The position numbers were made by a program, and so were the translations under genes. A stretch of 48,230 bases of DNA from Flavobacteriaceae bacterium (GTDB lineage Bacteria; Bacteroidota; Bacteroidia; Flavobacteriales; Flavobacteriaceae), in contig JAQWJV010000050.1 in assembly GCA_029248185.1 (NCBI GenBank), forward strand, positions 1-48,230, written 5' to 3'. This document shows, in pieces, positions 34,696 through 43,515 of this stretch. The notes below the pieces were generated by a model. The model had not been told where the DNA came from and did not search any database. It saw only the letters and a program-made list of their open reading frames with translations. The stretch's first letter is position 1; each line of letters begins with the position of its first letter.

Positions 34696-35481
34696 ATGAA
34701 GCTTTCCTATACATACCACTCGATTACACTCTTGCTTATCCTTTTTACCTTGAGTAGTGTAAATCTAATTCATTCCCAAAACGACTCTTCAGACTTTTTT
34801 TTAAGTCCAAATTCAATTGAAATTGGTGATTTCAATGAGTTAAAGGTTTATTCGGGAATCATTGTCAATCTCATTCCTTCCGATGAAAATAGATTGGAAA
34901 TTTATGGAGATCGTTATGGAGGAATCATTGCAAAAGAAAAAGGAAACACCCTAAAGATTAAAATGCGCCTCAGTGAATTAATACATTATAATAATGCCTA
35001 TGTAGACCTGTATTATAAACAAGCGTTGAACAGTATAAAACTTCATCAAGGAGCGAGAGTTGACTCAAAGCGCCCTTTGAAAAACAATAAAATGGTAATC
35101 AAAGTTCACGAAGGAGCTTCCTTTAAGGGGGAAATTAAAGCGATGCAATTGATTAGCAGGGCGAGAACAGGTGGCTCAATAACACTTTATGGAAAAGTAA
35201 AAGAACACCAACTTCGCATTAGTTCAGGAGGAATCTGTGAGGCCGAAGATTTAATTACAGAATATTCTGATGTTAAGATATTTGCAGGAGGAAACGCAGA
35301 CATCTATTCTGAGAATAATATCGACGCTCAAGTATCCATGGGAGGAGAAATTAGGATTATAGGAAATCCAAAAAAGGTGTATGCGAGAAGAACCATTGCA
35401 GGAGAAATATACCGTGGAAACTCATTTACAAGAGGTAATAAAAGGCATTATAGATTTCGAACGAATAAAAACTATAACTGA
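34696..35481 (+). CDS. exported GIN-domain (DUF2807) protein
   Basis: 261 residues with a signal peptide (about 1-27, ending NLIHSQ). FNELKVYSGIIVNLIPSDEN opens the DUF2807 / head-GIN domain, followed by repeating beta-strands with periodic Gly (MVIKVHEGASF, LRISSGGICEAEDL, VSMGGEIRIIG), as in the parallel beta-helix of the family. Function unknown; such proteins often lie next to ECF sigma factors in Bacteroidota. It is encoded 5 bases after the putative anti-sigma gene and may be a cell-surface output or sensor of that system. Confidence 0.8.
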   Translation: MKLSYTYHSITLLLILFTLSSVNLIHSQNDSSDFFLSPNSIEIGDFNELKVYSGIIVNLIPSDENRLEIYGDRYGGIIAKEKGNTLKIKMRLSELIHYNNAYVDLYYKQALNSIKLHQGARVDSKRPLKNNKMVIKVHEGASFKGEIKAMQLISRARTGGSITLYGKVKEHQLRISSGGICEAEDLITEYSDVKIFAGGNADIYSENNIDAQVSMGGEIRIIGNPKKVYARRTIAGEIYRGNSFTRGNKRHYRFRTNKNYN

Positions 35482-35508
35482 ATTTTTCATTTCATCTAAA
35501 TCATTTTT

Positions 35509-36531
35509 ATGAAGATATTTAAACTACTTTTTTCATTTCTATTGCTTCTCTCCTTTTTGACAAGTTCAGCACAAGAAGCTAGAAATCAATATTTAAACGA
35601 ACGTTTAGCAAAAGAAAAACAAACTATTTTAGAAAAAGAACGGGAACTGCTCAAATTGCAAATCAAAGAAATAAACGAGCAGTTAATTCAAGAAAAAATA
35701 ACCCCTTTTGAAGCCGATAGTCTCAAATTATTATATGCGGAACAAACGGCTAAAGAAATTGAAGAAAAATATTTAGCTAAAGAAACTGAACTCTATCAAG
35801 AGGAGAAGAAACCTAATTTTGAAACTACAAACTCAAAAAATACTGAGACTAGAATTTCCTACATAAAACGAAGAAGAGATAATCATTATCTGCAGAGTGA
35901 TCTTGTATTTGCCTTAGGCTTAAATCAGTTATTGGAGGAGAATATTCTCTTAGAGGATACTCGATTTGAATTTATAAAATCTTGGTTTGCAGAGGTGGGT
36001 TGGTCTTGGAAAACCAATATAATTCCAAATTCAGGCTTGCTCAATCTGAGATACGGAGTCTCCATTCAAATAAATTCGCTCAGTCCAAAAGACAATCAAG
36101 TGTTTTATGATGAAAATGGGCAAGTAAATTTAAGACCCTATGATACCGAATTGAATCGAAATAAATTGATTTATAGTAATCTAGTTTTTCCCATTCATTT
36201 GGAGCTTGGATCAAGAAGGAAACACGTTTCAGGCTACAGTCAGAATGGAAGTTATATTCAAAACACATACAACAGTAACGCAATTATTATTGGTGCTGGA
36301 TTTTATGGAGGATTTAATATCCAAAGTAAACTAAAATTAAAAGGCCCTGAAATCAAAGAAAAAATCGATCCTAACCTAAATTTTAATGATCTTATTTATG
36401 GGGTAAGTGGCTATGTTTCATTACCCAAACTCTTTACGCTTTATGGTAAGATAGATCTTTCTACCCTCTTTAAGGAGCAAACTTATTTACAGCAAAATAT
36501 TTCTTTAGGTTTCCGATTTGATATTGATTAA
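35509..36531 (+). CDS. outer-membrane beta-barrel protein with coiled-coil region
   Basis: 340 residues. A signal peptide (ending FLTSSAQ) is followed by a charged coiled-coil (about 25-110, rich in Glu, Lys and Leu) and, from about 125, alternating hydrophobic strands rich in Tyr, Asn and Gly. The C-terminus ends with aromatic strands (ISLGFRFDID), as outer-membrane barrels do. No family name is certain. It is the last gene of the sigma/anti-sigma/GIN cassette, and its TAA stop overlaps the stop of the arginase-like gene on the other strand in a shared TTAA. Confidence 0.6.
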   Translation: MKIFKLLFSFLLLLSFLTSSAQEARNQYLNERLAKEKQTILEKERELLKLQIKEINEQLIQEKITPFEADSLKLLYAEQTAKEIEEKYLAKETELYQEEKKPNFETTNSKNTETRISYIKRRRDNHYLQSDLVFALGLNQLLEENILLEDTRFEFIKSWFAEVGWSWKTNIIPNSGLLNLRYGVSIQINSLSPKDNQVFYDENGQVNLRPYDTELNRNKLIYSNLVFPIHLELGSRRKHVSGYSQNGSYIQNTYNSNAIIIGAGFYGGFNIQSKLKLKGPEIKEKIDPNLNFNDLIYGVSGYVSLPKLFTLYGKIDLSTLFKEQTYLQQNISLGFRFDID

Positions 36532-37463
36532 AACAGTGCATCAAGTACTTCAAAGGCTGCCTCAGCCATACGATTCCCTTTGTGATCAAGTAATGGATTA
36601 ATTTCACATACCTCCAATGCAACAAGTTTACCACTCGCGCGAATCCCTTGAATGATGGCAATAACCTCTTTGGGGTCAAAGCCTTTTGAAACAGGCGTTC
36701 CTGTTCCATAAGAAATTAAATCACAATCTAAAGCATCCACATCAAAAGTAATGTAAATCATATCTACTTCCGATAATCGTGACAATGCTTCTAGAATGCA
36801 AACTTCTACGGAACGGTGGCGCACTTCGTGAACGGGATAGTTTTTAATAGCACAACGATCAATAATTACGTCTTCTTGGTATTCGGTATCCCGAACGCCA
36901 AAATAAATCAAATGCTCTGGGCGAAGGATGGGAGAAACCGTTCCCATATGTTTCATTTGCTCCCAATCAGCAATCGTTTCCGGGCTGACGGAATTAATCT
37001 TTTGATCTGCGTTATCATGACCTAAAGCTGCAGCAAGTGGCATGCCATGAACATTACCCGAGGGAGAACTAAAAGGAGTATGTAAATCCGCATGCGCATC
37101 AATCCAAATGACTCCTATCGTTTGCTCTGGGTAGGCACTCTTAATTCCTGCCAAGGATCCTAAGGCAGAGGAATGATCTCCCGATAAAATCAGAGGAAAC
37201 TGTTTTTGTTCAAGCGTTTCTTTTGTTGCAGTCTTTAATCGCTCACATTGATCAACAACGAATTTAATCCGTTTTGCAGTGGTGTTTTTAACTTTGTTAT
37301 AAACCGTTTCATTATGCGTTTGAATATCAACAAAAGCATACCGATTAAAAAAATCGTGTCCAGAATTTATCGCAGCAATCTCCAGCGCATCAATTCCCAT
37401 ATCTGACCCACGTGTTCCCGCACCTATATCGGATCTATTTTTAAGAATTTTAATCTCGTTCAT
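36528..37463 (-). CDS. arginase / agmatinase-family ureohydrolase
   Basis: 311 residues from the ATG at 37461-37463; a frame from 37520 adds 19 residues that no relative would have. The manganese ligands are in SGDHSS, the IDAHADLHTP motif and FDVDALDCDL, and HGMPLAAALG and SYGTGTPVSKGF complete the family pattern. Arginase (L-arginine to ornithine and urea) is the most likely activity; formimidoylglutamase or agmatinase cannot be excluded by eye. An exact TAnnTTTG element lies at 37494-37501. It is convergent with the barrel-protein gene, with stops overlapping by 4 bases. Confidence 0.85.
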   Translation of the reverse strand: MNEIKILKNRSDIGAGTRGSDMGIDALEIAAINSGHDFFNRYAFVDIQTHNETVYNKVKNTTAKRIKFVVDQCERLKTATKETLEQKQFPLILSGDHSSALGSLAGIKSAYPEQTIGVIWIDAHADLHTPFSSPSGNVHGMPLAAALGHDNADQKINSVSPETIADWEQMKHMGTVSPILRPEHLIYFGVRDTEYQEDVIIDRCAIKNYPVHEVRHRSVEVCILEALSRLSEVDMIYITFDVDALDCDLISYGTGTPVSKGFDPKEVIAIIQGIRASGKLVALEVCEINPLLDHKGNRMAEAAFEVLDALF

Positions 37464-37493
37464 AAAAAATAGGTTTTGTTTTAAAAATTCATT

Positions 37494-37501
37494 CAAATTT
37501 A
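37494..37501 (-). promoter_or_regulatory. TAnnTTTG -7 element before the arginase-like gene
   Basis: The minus strand reads TAAATTTG, an exact -7 match, about 30 bases before the ATG at 37463. It lies in the 86-base gap shared with the divergent TerB gene. Confidence 0.38.
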
Positions 37502-37549
37502 AACTTATTGCCAATTCCATTTTTTATCTTAGGCAAAAATATTTTTCAC

Positions 37550-37969
37550 ATGTCTTTTTCTGATTTATACACGTCCGGATTCAAATCGCGTAATCGAGAC
37601 CATTTTGCAGCAATTGTAAGAATCGCTCTTGCCGATGGAGTTATTTCTTCTGAAGAAGAAGCCTTTATTAATCGTACTGCTATCAACTTAGAAATCGAAG
37701 AAAACGAAGTTGAAGAAATCAAAGCTAATATTGATGCTTATCCCATCAGCCCTCCAGCGACCGAGCTACGTCGCCTGGAACGTTTGTATGACTTAACCCG
37801 GATGGTTCTCGCAGATCATATCACAGATTCTGCTGAAGAGAAATTAATGCACCGTTTAATTATCGGTTTAGGATTTCCTTCAGCCGACGCAGCGCAAATC
37901 GTTGAAAAATCAATTGTAGAAATCAATAAAGGAAGTGATGAAGAGGCATTTGTAGCTTCTTTTCTTTAA
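37550..37969 (+). CDS. TerB-like protein
   Basis: 139 residues from the ATG at 37550; the frame from 37508 adds 14 residues without support. The region from about 15 to 130 is all-helical with the TerB/co-chaperone-like pattern AAIVRIALADGVISSEEEAF and VLADHITDSAEEKLMHRLI, two acidic DG/D-type segments typical of the tellurite-resistance TerB fold. Role unknown in Bacteroidota; probably a cytosolic metal-binding protein. Its stop shares TTAA with the convergent small membrane protein gene. Confidence 0.78.
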   Translation: MSFSDLYTSGFKSRNRDHFAAIVRIALADGVISSEEEAFINRTAINLEIEENEVEEIKANIDAYPISPPATELRRLERLYDLTRMVLADHITDSAEEKLMHRLIIGLGFPSADAAQIVEKSIVEINKGSDEEAFVASFL

Positions 37970-38169
37970 TTCTTCATTTTTCCTTTTAAAACAATCGCTT
38001 CTCCCACTAGGGCAATACCACTATTAAATACAACTAGTGCTACTGTACCCAAATAAAACCAACCAAAAACGTTTTGAAACTTGTATATAATAGCCTCACC
38101 CAACAGGGAGAGTCCTAGTCCAAGGAGCAAAAGCCCAACTACGGAATAAATCCACCACTTCTTTTTCAT
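37966..38169 (-). CDS. small two-helix membrane protein
   Basis: 67 residues: two hydrophobic helices (about 7-28 and 38-60) with conserved-looking Gly and Glu (LLGEAIIYKF, ALVGEAIVLKG), and basic ends. The near repetition of xxGEAI in both helices suggests a duplicated helix. No family recognised. It lies at the end of the minus-strand run that includes the cytochrome biogenesis gene and overlaps the TerB stop by 4 bases. Confidence 0.6.
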   Translation of the reverse strand: MKKKWWIYSVVGLLLLGLGLSLLGEAIIYKFQNVFGWFYLGTVALVVFNSGIALVGEAIVLKGKMKN

Positions 38170-38249
38170 ATACTAAAATTTAAATTTAAAAGAGACCTTA
38201 ATTCACCCCCTTCAAGGGAAAGAAATTCTCATTATATAAAAGTATCATT

Positions 38250-38690
38250 TTATTTTCTTGGAAGAAAGTCGGTAATCGTATAGCCAATTTCCTCATCAGC
38301 AATCATTTCGCTGATATCAAAATAGATGTAGGTTGGAAAACCGTATGTGGGATCAAATTCTAAATTCTCTTGGACTGGATTTTCCTTTTGACGCTCTTTG
38401 ATATACTCAAAAAAGTCATCAAATGTCATATAGGTTTCATATTCTAAATCTGTATAGGCTATACCATTGACCGATTCAATTTGATTATTTTTCACCACTA
38501 TTGATTTTGGGCGCGTATAGTCTACAATACAAAAGCATGATATTTGCAATGTAAACGCATACTCAGTAATTCCTTGCTTTTTCCATTTTTGTTCTTGTTG
38601 TGAAACCTCATCTTCTGGAATTACTTCTGTATTTTTTGTGCAATTCAAAAAAATAAAAAGAATAAAAAAGGGGGCGAAATATAATTTCAT
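38250..38690 (-). CDS. DUF6174-like lipoprotein
   Basis: 146 residues with a lipoprotein signal (MKLYFAPFFILFIFLNC, lipobox Cys17). The domain with WKKQGITEYAFTLQISCFC, the IDYTRP-like segment and FDPTYGFPTYIYFD matches the small DUF6174 family, where the paired Cys and the YGFPxxI motif are conserved. Function unknown. It lies 29 bases downstream of the large cytochrome c biogenesis gene. Confidence 0.7.
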   Translation of the reverse strand: MKLYFAPFFILFIFLNCTKNTEVIPEDEVSQQEQKWKKQGITEYAFTLQISCFCIVDYTRPKSIVVKNNQIESVNGIAYTDLEYETYMTFDDFFEYIKERQKENPVQENLEFDPTYGFPTYIYFDISEMIADEEIGYTITDFLPRK

Positions 38691-38719
38691 TTTACTGTTT
38701 TAGAAACTAATTACAAGAA

Positions 38720-41700
38720 CTATGATTCGCTTTTTCCATACAGCACTTTCGATTTAAAATAAGAAGCGATTCCTAAAATAGTGACAATTACAACTGCATA
38801 GTAGATAAAATTAGGAGTTATTATTTTATCTCCACTTGCATAAGAATGCAAACCTACGAGATAAAAATTTACACCGAAATAAGTCATTAAAATACTTGCA
38901 AAGGCAACCACACTCATGAGGTTAAAAATCCAAGCTCCACGTAGACCTGGAATGAGACGAATATGAATCACAAAAGCATAAACCATAATACTAATCAAAG
39001 CCCATGTTTCTTTAGGGTCCCAACCCCAATAACGCCCCCAACTTTCATTGGCCCACATACCTCCCAAAAAGTTACCTATGGTAAGCATAATTAATCCGAC
39101 CGTGATTGCGAGTTCATTTATGATGGTTAGCTCTTTAATCTGGAGTTTAAGTTTTTGCTTGTTGGTTTTATTTGCCATCAACATTAACAGGAGTGAGACT
39201 CCACCAATAATCATCCCTAATGCAAAGGGACCATAACTCCCAACAATCACAGCCACGTGAATCATTAACCAATAACTATCTAAAACAGGTACCAAATTCG
39301 CAATTGCTGGATCCATCCAATTCCAATGCGCTATCATTAATATCATTCCGGCAACAAATGCAGTAGATGCCATCGTCAAGGCGGATTTTCTTCCAAAGGC
39401 TAAACCAAAAAACTGTGTAGCCCAAGCTACATATATCATGGATTCATAAGCATCACTCCAGGGGGCATGACCTGAAATATACCAACGGACGATCAATCCT
39501 GCTGTATGCAATAGAAAAAGCAATACTAAAATGAACTTAAACCCCTTGACCAGAACTGAAATGACTTTGTTGGATTTAAAAATTTGAAGAATTAAAATAA
39601 TAAAAAATAAAGTTCCCGCATAGATATACCAACTGTATAATTTTTTGAAAATATCGTACTTATTATATGTAATTTCTGCTTTTACACGATCTTCTGATGG
39701 TAAAACTTCACTTCCAAACTTTTTTTGAAATCCATAAATACTTTCTAATAAATTATCTGCTTGATCATAATCTTTATCTTGCTGGGCTAAACGCAGGGAT
39801 TGAAAATAAAGCGGCAGAATATTTCGTACATAAAGTGAATCCTTAGCTGTAAAATTTGCCTCATTTAATTCCGGGAACGAAACCCACTTATTATTCTCAT
39901 CATTAGGTAAAGGAAAAATGCGCATGATTTTCCCCTCTAAAGCCGAATACAATAAATTCACTCTTCGATCTAATTCTATAAAGTCTTTCTGAAACTGATT
40001 AGGCACTGAAGCTCTGTAGGCTGCTTCCAATTGAGGGGCTAGTTTGTAATTCCCTTCTTGATCAAAAAAGGAGAGCAAGGGTGCGTATTCCGCTTTTTTT
40101 CTAAAAATGGACTCTTTTAATTGAATCCCAACTAGCTTACGAATACTATCGTTACCTCGCTTTAAATAAATCAAGGGCACATTGTACCATACCGCAGGAT
40201 TATTCATTATGGACAATAAGACTTGATCTGAATTTAACCCTTTGTAGGTATCACTCTTGCTTACCTTCCGAAGTAATTCAGAAGAAAAGGTATTGGTGGG
40301 CTTCATTCTTCCTCCAGCATCTTGGATGATCAGTTGTCCAAATTTTTCAGCATGCTCTAATGAAAAAGCATCGGCTTGAATGATCGAGTCAAAGTCAATT
40401 GCACTTTTTTGTTCATGCACATGTTCTTGGGCTTGGAGCGAGAATCCGGATATTCCAAAAAGAATCAAACCGATCGTGAGGGCTTTTTTCTTTGCGCTTA
40501 TTTTCTCCAAAGACTTGGATAAATCTTTAAAACGGGTTTTTCCAATAAAGAAAATACCAATCATACTCAAATAAAGCAACATGTATCCTGCATAAGTAAT
40601 CCATGTTCCCCATCGATCGTGATTGACCGATAGAATTGTTCCCTTTTCATCGGGATTAAACGAAGCCTGAAAAAAACGATAGCCACGATGATCTAAAACA
40701 TGATTCATGTAAATGTCGTAATCAAATGGGGCTTGATCTTCTACTGTCACTTTACTCATAAATGAAGAATAACTCTTTTCAGTACCAGGATACTTTTCAG
40801 CAATAAAGTCATTCAATTTGATGGCAAAAGGAAGCTCCATTGGCAAAGAACCGAATTGTAAATAAAAGTCTAATCCCCCTACCGTAATCTGTTTGGGATC
40901 AATCGTTGAACCTTTTCCTCCCAGTAAAGTGATCCTTGCTGTTTTTCCTTGTGACTCAACTTCCAGTTGGAGTGCATTTTGAATGGATTCACTCGGCTCC
41001 TCAGACTTAATGATATCAAACTTTCCTCGGAGTGCTGGCTCTGGAATTACAAACTGAAAATTAGGTAAAGTGTATAAAGAACGTAATTGCAAAGGAGTAT
41101 CTGTCTCAGCTTCAATGGCTCCTTGAAATTGATCCGCCATGCGCATAAACTGCCCTGCAAAAGGAGAATTTATAGTATACACACCGTTCTCTAATCGAAT
41201 ATTTATCGCTCCCTCTTGAGGTCGATTGAGTGTGAATAATATATTATGAATATTAGCAATATCCCCTTCTTTCAAATAGTGATCATGACGATTCCCATTT
41301 CCGGCTTCAACGATTTTTAAATAGCGCTCTCCTGTTTCGTCTAAGACTAAGCCCTCAGTTGCATTTTCTATAAAATCAACATACGAAATACTAAAATCTT
41401 GACCGTTAAAATCATTTTCCCATCGGAAGGTATTGTCCACATGTTCAGAAAGAAGTAAATCGCTTTCAAGCTTCTTTCTTCTTGGTTCCCCGTCAATTTG
41501 ACCATCAACAAAAACGGTGAGGTACGTTTTTTCGGACAAAAACTGTTTTTCAGTTACTCCCTCTCGGATCGGCATCATCCCCTCATAACCGATGTATCGG
41601 GTTACAAAAGCCCCCATTAATATGAGTAAAAAAGAAAGATGAATCATTAGAACTGCCCATTTTTCCTTTTTAAACAATCTGTATTTAAAAATATTTCCAA

Positions 41701-41887
41701 TAAAATTGATCGCCATAAAAACCATCAAAAGTTCAAACCACCAAGCGTTATAAATCCAAATTTTGGCAGTATCTGTGCTGTACCAACTTTCAATAAAAGT
41801 TCCAAAGGCCATAGCCGTTGGATATAAAATAAAAAGGATTGCAGTAAGCCGGGTGGAAAAAAGAATTTTAAACAGTGGGTGTTTCAT
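38720..41887 (-). CDS. ccsBA: fused ResB-CcsA cytochrome c biogenesis protein
   Basis: 1055 residues from the ATG at 41885-41887 (a GTG lies one codon earlier). The N-terminal part has the ResB/CcsB layout: three early helices, a long periplasmic domain to about 435, and a fourth helix. The C-terminal part is CcsA-like, with about eight helices and the haem-handling tryptophan-rich motif WGRYWGWDPKETW at about 945-965. Such fusions export haem and attach it to apocytochrome c at the cell surface in Bacteroidota. A region of about 250 residues between the two parts (about 490-740, including the FGQLIIQDAGGRMKPTNTF segment) is periplasmic and typical of this phylum. Confidence 0.9.
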   Translation of the reverse strand: MKHPLFKILFSTRLTAILFILYPTAMAFGTFIESWYSTDTAKIWIYNAWWFELLMVFMAINFIGNIFKYRLFKKEKWAVLMIHLSFLLILMGAFVTRYIGYEGMMPIREGVTEKQFLSEKTYLTVFVDGQIDGEPRRKKLESDLLLSEHVDNTFRWENDFNGQDFSISYVDFIENATEGLVLDETGERYLKIVEAGNGNRHDHYLKEGDIANIHNILFTLNRPQEGAINIRLENGVYTINSPFAGQFMRMADQFQGAIEAETDTPLQLRSLYTLPNFQFVIPEPALRGKFDIIKSEEPSESIQNALQLEVESQGKTARITLLGGKGSTIDPKQITVGGLDFYLQFGSLPMELPFAIKLNDFIAEKYPGTEKSYSSFMSKVTVEDQAPFDYDIYMNHVLDHRGYRFFQASFNPDEKGTILSVNHDRWGTWITYAGYMLLYLSMIGIFFIGKTRFKDLSKSLEKISAKKKALTIGLILFGISGFSLQAQEHVHEQKSAIDFDSIIQADAFSLEHAEKFGQLIIQDAGGRMKPTNTFSSELLRKVSKSDTYKGLNSDQVLLSIMNNPAVWYNVPLIYLKRGNDSIRKLVGIQLKESIFRKKAEYAPLLSFFDQEGNYKLAPQLEAAYRASVPNQFQKDFIELDRRVNLLYSALEGKIMRIFPLPNDENNKWVSFPELNEANFTAKDSLYVRNILPLYFQSLRLAQQDKDYDQADNLLESIYGFQKKFGSEVLPSEDRVKAEITYNKYDIFKKLYSWYIYAGTLFFIILILQIFKSNKVISVLVKGFKFILVLLFLLHTAGLIVRWYISGHAPWSDAYESMIYVAWATQFFGLAFGRKSALTMASTAFVAGMILMIAHWNWMDPAIANLVPVLDSYWLMIHVAVIVGSYGPFALGMIIGGVSLLLMLMANKTNKQKLKLQIKELTIINELAITVGLIMLTIGNFLGGMWANESWGRYWGWDPKETWALISIMVYAFVIHIRLIPGLRGAWIFNLMSVVAFASILMTYFGVNFYLVGLHSYASGDKIITPNFIYYAVVIVTILGIASYFKSKVLYGKSES

Positions 41888-41953
41888 CACAAATCATCTT
41901 CATTAGAGCAACAAAGATACAGTTTGTGGAAAAATAGCACCCTCTTTTTAAGA

Positions 41954-42238
41954 TTAAAAAGTCAAATTTATTGCGAGTAAAACAATTTGAATCAACATTC
42001 CATAAAAGAAAAAACCAAAGGTCACTTTTCGAGGCATTTGTCCTAAGACGGAGGCTAAATATCCCATAGAGGCAGCAACACAAATTGTGAGCTGAATAAA
42101 ATTAAGGGGGCCTAAACCTGACCGAGTGAGATAATAAACAACAAAGGATCCTGTACAGGCTAAAATAATGATCGCTGCAGGGATTAAAAGATAGAATTTA
42201 CTGACATAAAAACGTTCGATGACGGTATATAATTTCAT
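41954..42238 (-). CDS. small three-helix membrane protein
   Basis: 94 residues with three hydrophobic helices (about 14-35, 45-65 and 73-92). It starts 66 bases upstream of the cytochrome biogenesis gene on the same strand and probably shares its transcript. No family is recognised; a role in cytochrome c maturation would be a guess from position only. Confidence 0.55.
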   Translation of the reverse strand: MKLYTVIERFYVSKFYLLIPAAIIILACTGSFVVYYLTRSGLGPLNFIQLTICVAASMGYLASVLGQMPRKVTFGFFFYGMLIQIVLLAINLTF

Positions 42239-42759
42239 GGGTTAAGATTTGGTTTCATAAAATTAAATAAAACAAGGCTAACTTTTAGGACATGCTTCAA
42301 AAAGTTTAAAATAAAATGACTCCCTATATTTTACGATCGATTCTTGGCTACCGCTGCACGATCACCTCAAAAAGAGCATCAAACGTTTCAAACCAATAGT
42401 TTAGCCAAAGTGCAAAGCTTCTATGGCATAATTGCTTTCAGCGATTACTTCTTGGTATTTCTGGATTGGATTTCCTTTAAATTTTGCTGCGAAAAATACT
42501 TTCGCTTCCTAAAAATCAGTAACGTATTCTAAATAACTTGGCCAATCAGCTTTGGTTCTCTTAAAAATAGGTCTCAAAAAATCATCCGTTCATTTTTAAT
42601 GTTATTTTTGAGCGTCATGAAGATTGAGAATTTGAGGATAACAGGACATTCAAAGTTATTATACCCTCATTAACTTTCCAGACTTCAATTGAAATTAACA
42701 TTTTAATCAAGGTTCCTTTCTGCAGGCTCAACTAGGTTTAGTATTTTTACATTCTGACT
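42239..42759. other. 521-base intergenic region with a gene remnant
   Basis: It separates the divergent small-membrane-protein gene (starting at 42238, minus) and the DUF2520 gene (starting at 42760, plus), so promoters for both should be here. The middle holds a decayed minus-strand frame (42401-42589). No RNA gene or terminator is visible. Confidence 0.5.
42401..42589 (-). pseudogene. unidentified 3' gene remnant with an internal stop
   Basis: One minus-strand frame runs 63 codons with a single internal TAG, ending TAA at 42401-42403. Both halves look protein-like: FLRPIFKRTKADWPSYLEYV before the stop and FFAAKFKGNPIQKYQEVIAE then SNYAIEALHFG after it. There is no start codon and a stop lies upstream. 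I read it as a dead C-terminal piece of a former gene, family unknown. Confidence 0.4.
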
Positions 42760-43515
42760 ATGAAAATAACATTACTTGGCGCAGGAAAACTAGGAAAACA
42801 ATTGTATCGTGCTTTTGTTAATACTCCTGAAATTAATCTTGTACAATGGTATGATCGCTCTGCACTTTCAAAAGAAAGTCCTGAAGGAATCCCAATAATA
42901 ACTTCTCTTTCTGAAATTCAAGAAACGAATCTTTATCTCCTTTCCATTTCTGATGATGCCTTAGTTGAAGTTGCCAATAAGTTACCGTCAACAAGCTTTG
43001 TCGTTCATACTGCAGGAAGTGTTCCCATGGATGCTATTCCCCAAAAAAGAAGAGGCGTCTTTTATCCATTACAAAGTTTTAGTGAAAATCAAGTAATTGA
43101 CTTTTCAACAATCCCAATTGGCATTGAATCTACAGATGAAAAAGATACTGCCATGCTCATGCAACTTGCCCATCTCATGGGAGGAAGGCCACAAAACCTA
43201 TCTTCCAACCAAAGAGAAACGCTTCATTTGTCTGCTGTTTTGGTCAATAATTTTACAAATCACTTACTTACCCATGCTGCAAAGTTATGTGCATCACAAA
43301 ATCTCTCGTTTGAGCTCTTACGCCCCTTACTAATTGAAACGGTTCGAAAAACAGAGCAACTAAAGCCACATGAAGCACAAACAGGGCCTGCCCTCAGAAA
43401 TGATCAAAAAACAATCCATCGGCATTTAGAACGTATTTATGATCCTGCATTAAAAAATATTTACAAAACACTTACAACTTCCATTCAAACTTATTACGAA
43501 AATGAAAAACTATAA
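42760..43515 (+). CDS. Rossmann-like and DUF2520 domain protein
   Basis: 251 residues. N-terminal Rossmann-type motif LLGAGKLGKQL (4-14) and a later NNFTNHLLTHAA helix. The C-terminal DUF2520 part (about 120-245) includes SNQRETLHLSAVLVNNFTNH and LRPLLIETVRK, as in the family that resembles pyrroline-5-carboxylate and ketopantoate reductases. The reaction is not known. Its end overlaps the KdsC-like gene by 14 bases, so both are coupled and probably share a function in envelope sugar metabolism or housekeeping. Confidence 0.83.
   Translation: MKITLLGAGKLGKQLYRAFVNTPEINLVQWYDRSALSKESPEGIPIITSLSEIQETNLYLLSISDDALVEVANKLPSTSFVVHTAGSVPMDAIPQKRRGVFYPLQSFSENQVIDFSTIPIGIESTDEKDTAMLMQLAHLMGGRPQNLSSNQRETLHLSAVLVNNFTNHLLTHAAKLCASQNLSFELLRPLLIETVRKTEQLKPHEAQTGPALRNDQKTIHRHLERIYDPALKNIYKTLTTSIQTYYENEKL

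Noticed and set aside
38188-38225. Possible terminator hairpin downstream of the small lipoprotein gene
   Set aside because: The CCCTT/AAGGG arms are separated by only one base and cannot form a stable loop; there is no T-run.
41868-42083. 71-residue ORF on the minus strand
   Set aside because: It overlaps the 94-residue membrane protein in another frame and has low-quality composition.
42344-42532. 62-residue plus-strand ORF
   Set aside because: It is the antisense shadow of the remnant at 42401-42589, whose minus-strand translation is more protein-like.
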